Below are positions 24,480 to 34,984 of a stretch of 64,000 nt of DNA, piece by piece. This DNA is from Antedon mediterranea (taxonomy: Eukaryota > Echinodermata > Crinoidea > Comatulida > Antedonidae). A program made the translations under genes and the position numbers. The notes below the pieces were generated by a model. The model was not told where the DNA came from. It saw nothing but the letters and a program-made list of their open reading frames with translations, and made no database searches. The first letter of the stretch is position 1. Every line of letters starts with the position of its first letter. Where the stretch lies: positions 25,409,795-25,473,794 of the forward strand of contig NC_092670.1 of NCBI RefSeq assembly GCF_964355755.1, given 5' to 3'.

Positions 24480-26775
24480 CATATTATCACTGTGCTCAAG
24501 TATATGCAAATAACTATAGTTCAGAACAGTGTTAAACAGAATCGTGTACATGAATGTCTATTTGTTGTATATTGTGCTCAAGTATACCAAAATGACTATA
24601 CTTGAGAACTGGATCGTACATTAATGTTATTTGTTGTATATTGTTAAGTTTATCCTATATTCTTTATCACTGTTCTCAAGTATACCAAAATGACTATAGT
24701 TGAGAACAGTGTTAAACTGGATCGTACATTAATGTTTTTTGTTGTATATTGTTAAGTTTATCCTATTCTTTATCACTGTGCTCAAGTATACCAAAATGAC
24801 TATGGTTGAGAACAGTGTTAAACTGGATCGTACATTAATGTTTTTTTGTTGTATATTGTTAATTTTATCCTATTCTTTATCACTGTGCTCAAGTATACCA
24901 AAATGACTATAGTTGAGAACAGTGTTAAACGGGATCAAACATTAATGTTATTTGTTGTATATTATTAAGTTGATCTTATTCTTTATTTGTGATTAATTAT
25001 ACTCAAATGACTATAGTTTAAAACAGTATTAAACGGCATCGTACATTAATGTTATTTGCTGTTTATTTGAAGTTTATCCTATTCTTTATCACTGTGCTCA
25101 AATATCAAATATACCAAAATGACTATAGTTTAGAACAGGGTTGAACTGGATCGTACATTAATGTTATTTGTTGTATATTGTTAAGTTTATCCTATTCTTT
25201 ATCACTGTTCTCAAGTATACCAAAATGACTATAGTTGAGAACAGTGTTAAACGGGATCGTACATTAATGTTATTTGTTGTATATTGTTAAGTTTATCCTA
25301 TTCTTTATCACTGTGCTCAAAAGTATACCAAAATGACTATAGTTGAGAACAGTGTTAAACGGGATCATACATTAATGTTATTTGTTGTATATTGTTAAGT
25401 TTATCCTATTCTTTATCACTGTTCTCAAGTATACCAAAATGACTATAGTTGAGAACAGTGTTAAACTGGATCGTACATTAATGTTTTTTGTTGTATATTG
25501 TTAAGTTTATCCTATTCTTTATCACTGTGCTCAAGTATACCAAAATGACTATAGTTGAGAACAGTGTTAAACTGGATCGTACATTAATGTTTTTTTGTTG
25601 TATATTGTTAATTTTATCCTATTCTTTATCACTGTGCTCAAGTATACCAAAATGTGAGAACAGTGGTAAACTGGATCGTACATTAATGTTATTTGTTGTA
25701 TATTATTAAGTTTATCCTATTCTTTATCACTGTGCTCAAGTATACCAAAATGACTATAGTTGAGAACAGTGTTAAACGGGATCGTACATTAATGTTTTTG
25801 GTTGTATATTGTTAAGTTTATCCTATTCTGTATAACTGTTCTCAAGTATACCAAAATGACTATAGTTGAGAACAGTGTTAAACTGGATCGTACATTAATG
25901 TTTTTTGTTGTATATTGTTAAGTTTATCCTATTCTTTATCACTGTGCTCAAGTATACCAAAATTACTATAGTTGAGAACAGTGTTAAACTGGATCGTACA
26001 TTAATGCTATTTGTTGTATATTGTTAAGTTTATCCTATTCTTTATCACTGTGCTCAAGTATACCAAAATGACTATAGTTGAGAACAGTGGTAAACTGGAT
26101 CGTACATTAATGTTATTTGTTGTATATTATTAAGTTTATCCTATTCTTTATCACTGTGCTCAAGTATACCAAAATGACTATAGTTGAGAACAGTGTTAAA
26201 CGGGATCATACATTAATGTTATTTGTTGTATATTATTAAGTTTATCATATTCTTTATAACTGTGCTCAAGTATACCAAAATGACTATAGTTGAGAACAGT
26301 GTTAAACGGGATCGTACATTAATGTTATTTGTTGTATATTGTTAAGTTTATCCTATTCTTTATCACTGTGCTCAAGTATACCAAAATGACTATAGTTGAG
26401 AACAGTGTTAAACGGGATCATACATTAATGTTATTTGTTGTATATTATTAAGTTTATCCTATTCTTTATCACTGTGCTCAAGTATACCAAAATGACTATA
26501 GTTGAGAACAGTGCTAAACGGGATCGTACATTAATGTTATTTGTTGTATATTGTTAAGTTTATCCTATTCTTTATCACTGTGCTCAAGTATACCAAAATG
26601 ACTATAGTTGAGAACAGTGTTAAACAGGATCGTACATTAATGTTATTTGTTGTATATTGTTAAGTTTATCCTATTCTTTATCAATGTGCTCAAGTATACC
26701 AAAATGACTATAGTTGAGAACAGTGTTTAAACTACATCGTACATTAATGTTATTTGTTGTATATTGTTAAGTGTA
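24480..26775 (-). repeat. 106-bp satellite array, inverted orientation
   Basis: About 21 monomers of the same satellite as 18870-22710 run on the opposite strand (CTGTGCTCAAGTATACCAAA then ATGACTATAGTTGAGAACAG). The divergent TTTGAAG/GCTGTTTAT monomer occurs once, near 24960-25080. Open frames of 60-73 codons inside are chance products of the repeat. Confidence 0.92.
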
Positions 26776-27067
26776 TTCTTTATTCTTATTAATTGTACTA
26801 AATTATTAAAAGAAACAGTAGTAAGCATAACATTTCCCCACTCCTACATTAGCATGGCAGGACATTGTAATGGTCGCAGGTGGCTCAACTTTATTACTGC
26901 AATGGGATGGACATGGTCCTACTACCACCTTACCATCCAATAGGATTCCAGTAAATTTCCTTTACTACCAATCATAATTCAGTAATTAAATGACCCCTTA
27001 AGTTAACAAGGAAATCAGCCTATCCCATTATACCGGTAGGCTTCGTCGTACAGACGTACTGCGGTAA

Positions 27068-27087
27068 TAGTTGAGAATTCTCAACTA
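27068..27087. repeat. Right terminal perfect palindrome
   Basis: This is identical to the left palindrome at 18551-18570. The flanking GCC mirrors the GGC at the left end, so the ends form an inverted repeat of about 25 bp. Confidence 0.9.
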
Positions 27088-27112
27088 GCCAATTTGGTAT
27101 ATTTTATCATAC

Positions 27113-27972
27113 CTGCGTCACGTCGTGTAACCAAAGAATATATATCACAAGAATGAGTAATACGCGATTTTCCCTGTAACAGTAATATTGTCCATGTGGT
27201 AGGGCGCCGCCATAAGTGAGGATGTATCTGGGATGTATACAACTTTTTGTGACGGTTTCACTAATCAAAGGCTGGACCACCGGTAGTATTTTCATGATAA
27301 AAAATGTTATCAACTACATGCCAACATCATGTTAAATGGTATTTGGATATTTAATTGTTCGTTTTATGCAATTTATTTAGTAAAAACTGCCGTATAAACA
27401 GTTCGCTTTATCAACCGGGCGCTACGATAGCGTGACCGGGCGTGTTGGTGTTTACGCGTTTTCACGAATAGTTTAATAATATTCCTATATTTAACTTGTT
27501 TCTGGTAAAACAAATAAATGTTAATGACATTTAACATTTTATCCTATTAATAACATGTATTTTATACTAATTTATATCATAAAAACAATACCGGGCGTAG
27601 AGTAGTACGCGGCAATGGTAAAGAATAGGCCGTGCTGAGTAACGATTCGTTGATTTTGGTGTTGCTGTGTTAGGCCTTTTTTGTGAACTAATTTAGCATG
27701 TTAGTAAATAATTGTCTGTAAAAGTGAATGTACACTAGTTTGTTAATAAATATGTATTATAAAATAGTTTACAATTGCGAAATATATTATCATAATTCTA
27801 TTTAATGTGACATGTATAATATCTATTAAATCAAGTCTTATTTAGTATGTATACATCCGGCCTTATGAGGGCGGGCATCACTCTCTGGAGCTCTCTGTTA
27901 CAAATTTCTCATGCGAAAATCGCGGAATACTCATTCTTGTGATATATATTCTTTGGTGGTGTAACACACACA
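27113..27972. mobile_element. ~860-bp element with ~120-bp inverted repeats
   Basis: The left arm (27125-27245) has CCAAAGAATATATATCACAA then GAATGAGTAATACGCGATTT. The right arm (27848-27966) carries the inverse with small differences, out to TGTATACATCC. The interior has no ORF of note. The element abuts the right end of the foldback region. Confidence 0.75.
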
Positions 27973-27999
27973 GCAGAGTTATTGATTTGCGCATGCGTT

Positions 28000-28559
28000 T
28001 GTTTTTTAATAGCTCTCTTTTTCTGTTTCAGTTGTGAAACGAAAACGAAAATTATAATCTGCGACCCATAAAAATACCACCACAATATTCAATGCTATTT
28101 TGTGGTAGTTAATCAATGGTAATTCCAAGTCTTTAAAAAGAAGCTGTATTTATCGTAAGTAACAAATGTATTATATACTAGCCAATACAAATTATAGCCC
28201 GAACACAAACAGTGATAGGCCTAGGCCTATGTTGTTTTTGTAGTAGACATATACGCCTACTAGCCTAGGCCAGTGGCCTCTATGTACTAGGCTAGGCCTA
28301 GGGCCTAGCCCTAGTAGGCCAAGAGTACTACGGGTGTCCCACTACTAGCTAGCCTACTATTACTTAGCCTAGCTACGTAGGCTAGCTGGGTGCCTTCTAG
28401 CAAGGGGCCTCGCCTAGTTAAGTTACTACTAGGCCTAGTTACTAGCTACTTACTAGTACTACCACCAGAATTCAAGCTTAAAATTGGTATTTGATACTAA
28501 TCAAAGAAGGCTACATAATATATACATATTTTTAACGTCTTTTCTTTTTTGTTTTACAG
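28000..28559 (+). promoter_or_regulatory. 5' region of sialyltransferase B with TAGGCCTA cluster
   Basis: A consensus donor, ATC|GTAAGTAAC, at 28155 fits the end of a non-coding first exon. The acceptor TTTTACAG at 28552-28559 directly precedes the ATG. Between them, 28215-28450 is a dense cluster of AGGCCTA/CTAGCTAG words, as upstream of gene A. The promoter itself is not identifiable. A stretch with GCGCATGCG lies near 27990. Confidence 0.4.
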
Positions 28560-31293
28560 ATGAGGCTGCGAATGCCAAAGGTCAAATTCAAGCCAGCCTT
28601 ATTTTTTCTTTTAGTGTCTTCATCTGTTTTATTCTATATCGCAGTAGATGTACCCATTGCATATCCTATGCCACAACGATGTGAACCGTACGTACCTTGT
28701 TCTTAGTTGTGCCATAAAGATATTATAGTATAGTAGTATAATATCTATATCTACTATAATATCTCTATAGTTGTGCAAATGATTCTTTCATTAACGGCAG
28801 GAAGTCTTTTGCCCATTTCAGAATTTATAATTAATTCGACATTAAATACTCGGCCAAACAAAGCTTTCATCTTTTCTTACGATTACATTTGAGATTAACC
28901 TAGATCATTATTTTATACTTTATCTCAGTTTCCCTTTAGATAAAGCAGTTAAATTAGCCGAGAGTGGCAAAAAAGGGACCTGGGACGCAGCAAGAAAAAT
29001 AAAGTAAGTATCTAGATTCCTGGTATCTGAATGGACATACAATAAAAACAAAATATCCAGTGTTCGTATGGTGAATGCATATCAAACAAAGGTAGTCCAA
29101 TGGCCATATTAACCATTCCATTAAATTTAGAACTTCTAGAGAATAGAAAAGAAATGAAAAGGAAATAGGAAATGGAAAGGAAATTAATATAATTTACAGT
29201 TATTTCGAAATCTATTAAAAAAGAATGTAATGATCTAAATGAAATATATTTAGCATTTAAGAACATATCTGACTATATGATTGGTAAATATGGACACTGG
29301 GTTTAAGTCTAAAGCCTTGACTACACTGTCAAACTAGTTTGACAACAAAAGTATGATATACCCAAAATGGTAGTGGTATCACATCATGTCCATATATGGG
29401 CACATCACGTTTGTTGTCGCATAAAGTTTGATAGTGTAGACAGAGCTTTATTTGAAGGCAACATTTACTCTTGCATCCTACCTTCATCTTTACCAACATC
29501 ATTATTTATTAGCTACACTAATAAAAACTTAGTGTAGGCGTGCTGTAGAATTATGTTTGTCTTGTGAACAGGATTGCCACCTTTGAGAAGGACAGTGAAT
29601 AAAGTTACTTATGGTTATCTTTAGTAATTTGCCTAAAAAGTATAAGGAGAAGAATAATACAGTCACATTGGTTAACAATGTGACTATAATGTTCAACTTC
29701 AACTCTACCAGTATTTCTCTAGTCCTAAAGTCCCAATTTATTTCATATCATATAAAATGCAGTTTGGAAACCAGATATTCTGGAAAATTGGTTTTTGGGA
29801 AAGTTGGCAACTGTAGAATTAATTACACTGTTGTAGTAAAGCTAATAACCACTCTTCTCACTCTCAGTCAGAGACTTTCATGAAAATATATCATTGTGTA
29901 AAAGCGTTATTATTCAAATCTCCTTGAGCATGTGGCATATTGTGCAAATGTTATACTTTTATAGCAACAATCTTAATGTCAGTATTATCTATTAATTGTA
30001 GAAAACTTGCCAAGACTTGTCTGCCGCCAGATCATACCTTGATGATCTATTCCGCAAACAACACGCCTGAAAATCTTGATTTCAAACAGGGCTTTAATGT
30101 CATAGAATATCTCAACTTTTTGTTTGATGGAAAATCAGGAATGCCGGCTGAGATGGAAGCTAACTTTGAATCTGTGAAGCCGCAAAAAAGATGTGCAGTC
30201 ATAGGAAATGGCGGTATATTATTAGGTAGCGGATGCGGTAAAGAAATAGACACAAAATACGATTTTGTGATGCGGTCTAATATAGCACCTATAAAAAATT
30301 TTACCTCAGACGTTGGCATCAAAACTAATTTTACTATTATCAATTTAGAAACCGTAAGAAAAATTTATAATTTACTTGCACGTGAGAAATCTGATCCTGA
30401 AACAACAGCAATAATAGAAAAAATTCGCTTTTTAAATGATTCAATTATTTGGTATCCAAAAGGAGTTCGCTTCAGATTCTATGCACGAATGCGTCTGCAA
30501 ACAGTTGCTAGGAAGCTGAAAGATGAATATAAGCTTGCCATCCGTGTTGGATACAGTTGGAGAACTTTAGCAGCAATTATTAAATGGTAGGTTGTTGTAC
30601 ATTTCAACACTTTATCTTACAAATGATTAATGAAATTATGTCTTCACGTTGATTATCTGTAAGAAAAGAAAATTAGACAAGTATCATGATCGTGCAAGAT
30701 AGAAACAAAGAATAGAAATAAATTGCATTCAACTTTACCCTTTTGCATATACAGTATAAATGGTTATGAATGTGTAAAGCAAAACAAGGAATAGTCCCAT
30801 TGTGCTGTGAAAAAAAAGATAAGAAAAATGGCAAAAGTGGATGTTCATGCCTGCACCCAAGCCTATACACTCTGAGGGTTCAAATGAATGAAGTATGGCT
30901 AGCATCAGTTGAGTTCTGGCCTTCTCAGGACTCTGGTACCTCCTATCAAAGCAGAGCAGATTTCAACCATTTTAATATCACTTTTTTCTAAAATAAACTC
31001 TACCATTTTGTTTTTTCTCTTGCAGGTTTTGGTCATTAACAGAGTACTACACGACAACAGGGCTTAATCTTTATACAATAGCGACGACATTTTGTGATGA
31101 AATAACACTGTATGGCTTCTACCCATTCCACTCAGATAGCCAGGGACGTGATATACAGTACCATTACTATGAGGATATTCCATATAAGTATGAAAATAAT
31201 GTGCATGATTTTCCTGCAGAATTTGATCATTTGCAGAAGTTGGAGAAGATTGGTGCGTTGAAGCTGGTTACTGGAAAGTGTAATAATAAATAA
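28560..31293 (+). CDS. Alpha-2,8-sialyltransferase-like protein B (GT29), four coding exons
   Basis: Exons are 28560-28687, 28929-29003, 30002-30586 and 31026-31293, all GT/AG, all phase 2, about 351 aa. Exon 1 has exactly the length of gene A exon 1 (MRLRMPKVKFKPAL, then a hydrophobic anchor). Exon 2 encodes the stem and uses the CTCAG acceptor at 28927-28928; the later AG would give an immediate stop. The L-motif has CAVIGNGGILLGSGCGKEI and DVGIKTN. The S-motif has TTGLNLYTIATTFCDEITLY. The VS region has YHYYED and HDFPAE (HxxxxE), with the last Cys in TGKC. As in A, RCN is RSN. The stop overlaps an AATAAA at 31285-31290; another candidate poly(A) signal is at 31705-31710. It is a clear tandem paralogue of A; substrate unknown. 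Confidence 0.9.
29312..29448. mobile_element. 137-bp MITE, copy 2 (intron of sialyltransferase B)
   Basis: The ends AAGCCTTGACTACACTGTCA and (inverted) AAGCTCTGTCTACACTATCA, the internal GTTTGACAACAAA and the CCATATATGGGCACATCACG core match copy 1 at 2164-2299. Copy 2 is flanked by TAA/TTA. It lies between exons 2 and 3 of gene B. Confidence 0.78.
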
Positions 31294-32885
31294 TGTGCTA
31301 TTTAAATGCTATGTCTACTACTGGTAGAATCACAAGAAACCTTTTTATGCCATTACACAGTTTCGATGGCTTTTATATGTTTGTCTACCACAGTCCTTAT
31401 CAGTTTCCATTCAGAATCACACTGAAGTGAGATACTTCCTTTAATACTTATTTCACTTAAGTCAATAACTATTAATTAGTACTCAATTAGTTGGATGTTT
31501 CCCTAATTGTAATTGTTGAATAAGGCCACATATTTTTAAATACTACTTTTTGATACTCTGTTACATTTGATTTATTTTCACACATACTAAAATGCTATTT
31601 AGACATCTGGTAATTAAAATTAGAAATCAGGAATGATTGGGTAGTTGTAGTCCAGATCTGAATACCCCTTCATTGATAGAAGATTAATATCGATCCCCGA
31701 ATTCAATAAAGTCCCAATTAGTTTTATTAATTTAAGTCCGCAGTTACTGTAAATGAAAATAGAAAACAAAAACAGACTGGCTGGTTTTTAATTTATTGAT
31801 CTTGCAGTAACTATTAATTATATGTCACAGTAACTGCTGCACCAAGAATTTATACTGCAGTAAATCATGGTTCTTGATTGTGTGGATATTTTCCTAGGGA
31901 TGTTTTTTTTTTAGAAAGTTTCCCAGTGTTCTAATTTTGCGTAGTTACTGTAAATGAAAATATGGAAACAAAATAATTTAATGATCTTGCAGTAACTACC
32001 TTATATGTCACATTAACTGCAGTAAATTACACCAAGTAGTTACTGCAGTAAATTTCATAATAATATGATGATAGGAAGTTGATAATGAACGTAATTGTTG
32101 GAGCTTTTGCCTAAAGGGTGTTTTTTTCTTCAGGAAGTTTTATGCCGTTGCAACCGTCTTCTAGGGTTTTATTTTCAGATGGGATAAGTACCAGGAATTA
32201 TGTTGTGCTAATAATGTTATGAATTTAATAAAAGCAAAGATAACACCATCTTTATACAATCATCATTGTGTCTAATACAAAGGGAAATACAGTATGTTCA
32301 ATTACTGTATGTTACAATTTCCATCAGATGTACTTTTTCATTTTTAGTTAAAGATATTTAGTATATTTTTATACTTACTAGTTTATTTAAATATGGTATA
32401 TAATTTATATTTAGGTAAGTTATATTTTTATTTTAGAAACCACACTAAAAATGTTTACCCTGTATGTACTCGGTGAGTTTAAAATATATAAACAATACTA
32501 CAGGTACAATATTCCCAATGTATTGGTTTATATATCATGCTTATTATTTTGGTCTTTAAATATTTATTCTGAATAGTTTTATACATTTAATAATATTATA
32601 TCGATCTTGTTATTTTAAATAGTTCATTTTCCTCTAATATTTGTGTTTCATTCTCGGTGGTAGTTATTTTTAGTACACGTAAAATAGTGTATTTTTTTAA
32701 CTTTGAATTGAACTTTTTTCATTAAATTATCATTACTTAAAATGAAATAAGGCTTATGACATTTATTCATTCATTAATTTACTACAAAGTGTGAGTTGTT
32801 GTTCTCGAGACACTCAAGATTAAAAAGGCCATCTATACTACAGTAGCAAGATAACTATTGACGATAAGTAGATAAATTCGCCATT
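31294..32885. other. Intergenic DNA 3' of gene B
   Basis: AT-rich, with no gene seen. It contains the tandem duplication at 31735-32055 and an AATAAA at 31705-31710 that may end the gene B transcript. Confidence 0.45.
31735..32055. repeat. ~201-bp tandem duplication with TACTGCAGTAA words
   Basis: AGTTACTGTAAATGAAAATA occurs at 31742 and 31943. Following each copy are CTTGCAGTAACTA and ATATGTCAC, then CTGCAGTAAAT words. The same palindromic core is in the gene A intron at 5363-5378. Confidence 0.75.
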
Positions 32886-33507
32886 TTTCCTACATACAAA
32901 TAAAAAGAAAAGCAAATGAAAACGTTTTCTTCCCATATCTATAAGATAACCACTTATGCTTTTTTTTTACGAAAAAAAAAGTATAATCAGATATGAACGA
33001 TACCAACGTTCGTGAATCCTGTGTTAATACAGCTTTAATGTGCTTTATTTTTGCGTAAATTTTTCTAATCCGAAAAAAAACTTTTTCGAACCATTCAATT
33101 CTAGACCTTGTGCTTCTAAAAGTAGATGTCATCTAACTGTTTTATTTTATCTCCTAATATTTTTGTTTAATTGACTAGTTAGTTCATCAACTTCATTAAG
33201 TAATTTTTTTTTTCTTTCTTCTTCTTTTTTCTTAGTACAGTATTTACGAGTGAATTATTTTATTTTAACTTTCATGAATTCCCCTTGGACTTAAATTGTT
33301 TTCATTATTTTGAATGGTTTCTATTATATGTATTATCATTTAAGATGCTATTATTTATTTTCCAAATTCCTGGTCCTTTCACTTCGTTGATATTTACGCG
33401 TTTAAGTGAGATTGCTTGATGGTCTGAAAATATGGAGGACGTTGAAAGAATATCACCATCATTTAGCACTAGAGATGCACCAATAGTCTAATCTACGCCT
33501 CCAGGTC

Positions 33508-33831
33508 GCGATTTTTTTTTTCGTACATAAGTTGGGGACCCCATGTGAAAGATAGCTGAACTACTTCCTAAATATAACTAAACCTAACCCTCCAAATAAT
33601 CTCTCTCTCACTATAAAGTAAAAGAAGTAGCTCATGGGAGTCGAACCCCATACATCGACATGTAAAGTCCATAGTCTTATCCACTCGACTACACAAACGG
33701 CTCGACAGAAATCGTTTGCATTAGCGAATTGTAGCTGAATTCTCACACCTTATGGATATGATTAATGAATATTCATGAATATTTTGTGACGTTTCACGAG
33801 GGGTCCCCAACTTATGTACGAAAAGAAATAT
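33508..33831. mobile_element. TIR element carrying a tRNA-like core, inserted in the LINE
   Basis: The terminal inverted repeats of ~30 bp share TTCGTACATAAGTTGGGGAC(CCC) at both ends. The target CGCCTCCAGGTC is duplicated at 33496-33507 and 33832-33843 and interrupts LINE coding sequence. The interior, on the minus strand, has an A-box (TAGTCGAGTGG at 33691-33681) and a B-box (GGTTCGACTCC at 33647-33637) with tRNA-like spacing. A half copy lies at 13559-13620. Confidence 0.85.
33630..33710 (-). ncRNA. tRNA-like Pol III promoter sequence inside the TIR element
   Basis: Strong A and B boxes lie 33 nt apart. The anticodon arm pairs weakly and no matching acceptor stem can be drawn, so this is a tRNA-derived sequence rather than a working tRNA gene. 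It could drive Pol III transcription of the element. Confidence 0.5.
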
Positions 33832-34372
33832 CGCCTCCAGGTCCAGGTCTATTTTCGCCTCCAGGTAAACTGCCCCCATATATCAGTTAAGTTGTGTTTT
33901 ATCATACATTTTTTTTATCTAATGAGTTTTCATATTTTTGGATAGGTTTTATATTTCTTTGGTCTATTTTATGCTCTAAAATACAATTCATATCTCCTCC
34001 CATTATAATGTATTCATCATTATCATTGCGGAGAGAGAAATTGTCCTATTCAGTTTCTTAAAGAACATTTCTCTTTCTTTATAGTAATTAGGAGCGTACA
34101 CGTTTATAAGATTTATTACATTTTCATTATAACTGAAGCTTAAAATTATTATTCTAGCTTCTTCGTCATCTAAAATAGATTTAAACAAGATAGTTGTGAT
34201 CAAAATTTTGTTCTTCAAGCCATTTAAAGACTTTCCTTCTTTTATCATAATTTCGAAGGCTTCTTACATTTAACGATACTAAATGCGGAGAAGTATTTTT
34301 GTTTTGTTTTGTTGCTTTCAATTTAATTTAAATAATTTAATTTTGTAGGCCTATATATAACTGTGTTATTGT

Positions 34373-34515
34373 TTAGTTGTTGTTCAACTCGATGATAAAA
34401 CAGACAACAGACTAAGAATGTAGAATTAAACTGTACAATTTTTATTGCAAGTGAAACGATGCAGTAGAGTCGCCGATAAAAACACTTGATCCTCAATAAA
34501 GAAATACACAGCACA
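34373..34515 (-). repeat. 3' LTR of the Gypsy element
   Basis: Its partner is 38282-38424. The two differ by a few substitutions and single-base indels, so the insertion is not recent. No obvious polypurine tract precedes it. Confidence 0.75.
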
Positions 34516-34984
34516 TCGTGCAAGTAATTGATGTCAGTAGGTATAGGATGTTTAAGTGTTTGTGGTCGAGTAATTGCCGGGCGGATATCGGAGGCGATCA
34601 ACATACAGTGTAGGGTCCAAATCCGATGCGTTTGTTGGCGAGAAAAATTCTGCTGGAATATAATCTTTCGGCAACAAAATGACCCAAACCCTCCGTTACA
34701 ACAGTGCGAATACCCAGCAGGTAGATTGTCAGACCAATGGTTCGAGTCTTGCTTTGCTTTTAATGAAGCTTTGAGTTGTCGATGGAAATGTTCAATAAGA
34801 ACAATCGGGTGATAGGCTGTAGTTTAGTGAAAGTGCTAAAATGTTCAAATTGCGCAACGTGACGGTCAGGTGTAACAATTGCAGGAGTGCCAAATGTAGT
34901 TTCGGCAGTGATATCGCATAATAGAATTGCTTCGGGCCAGCGAGTGAAACGGTCAACTTTATTCGTTCCATATATAGAACATGT

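Larger units (their letters stand above)
18548..27090. mobile_element. Foldback-like 8.5-kb element with satellite arms
   Basis: GGCTAGTTGAGAATTCTCAA (continuing CTATT) at the left end and its reverse complement at the right end bound this region. Each end contains the perfect palindrome TAGTTGAGAATTCTCAACTA (18551-18570 and 27068-27087). Between them lie a 106-bp satellite array on one strand (18870-22710), a middle with another tandem array, and the same satellite in the opposite orientation (24480-26775). Long inverted arms built of tandem repeats are the hallmark of Foldback/Galileo-type elements. No transposase ORF was found inside, and no clear target duplication was seen, so treating the whole as one element is inference. 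Confidence 0.6.
32890..34300 (-). mobile_element. L1/Tx1-like LINE fragment (endonuclease domain), decayed
   Basis: Read on the minus strand. 34248-33990 encodes LINVYAPNYYKEREMFFKKL and then GGDMNC (AP-endonuclease core). About 33880-33840 encodes FTWRRK. Past a nested element come RLDYWCIS (~33500-33470) and FSDHQAISLKRV with GPGIWKINNSILND (33450-33320). SRIEWFEK and following (33130-32890) resembles the EN-RT linker. Several frameshifts and stops are present. The order TWR-RLDYW-SDH is the normal APE-type endonuclease order, interrupted by the TIR element at 33508-33831. Confidence 0.75.

Noticed and set aside
18870-26775. Regularly spaced repeats resembling a CRISPR array
   Set aside because: Whole 106-bp units repeat without unique spacers, in a eukaryotic genome; it is a satellite.
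29611-29883. 90-codon frame in the gene B intron
   Set aside because: No domain, lies between well-supported exons, and AT-rich composition makes it likely by chance.
30047-30343. Minus-strand frame of 98 codons
   Set aside because: Shadow of the L-motif exon of sialyltransferase B.
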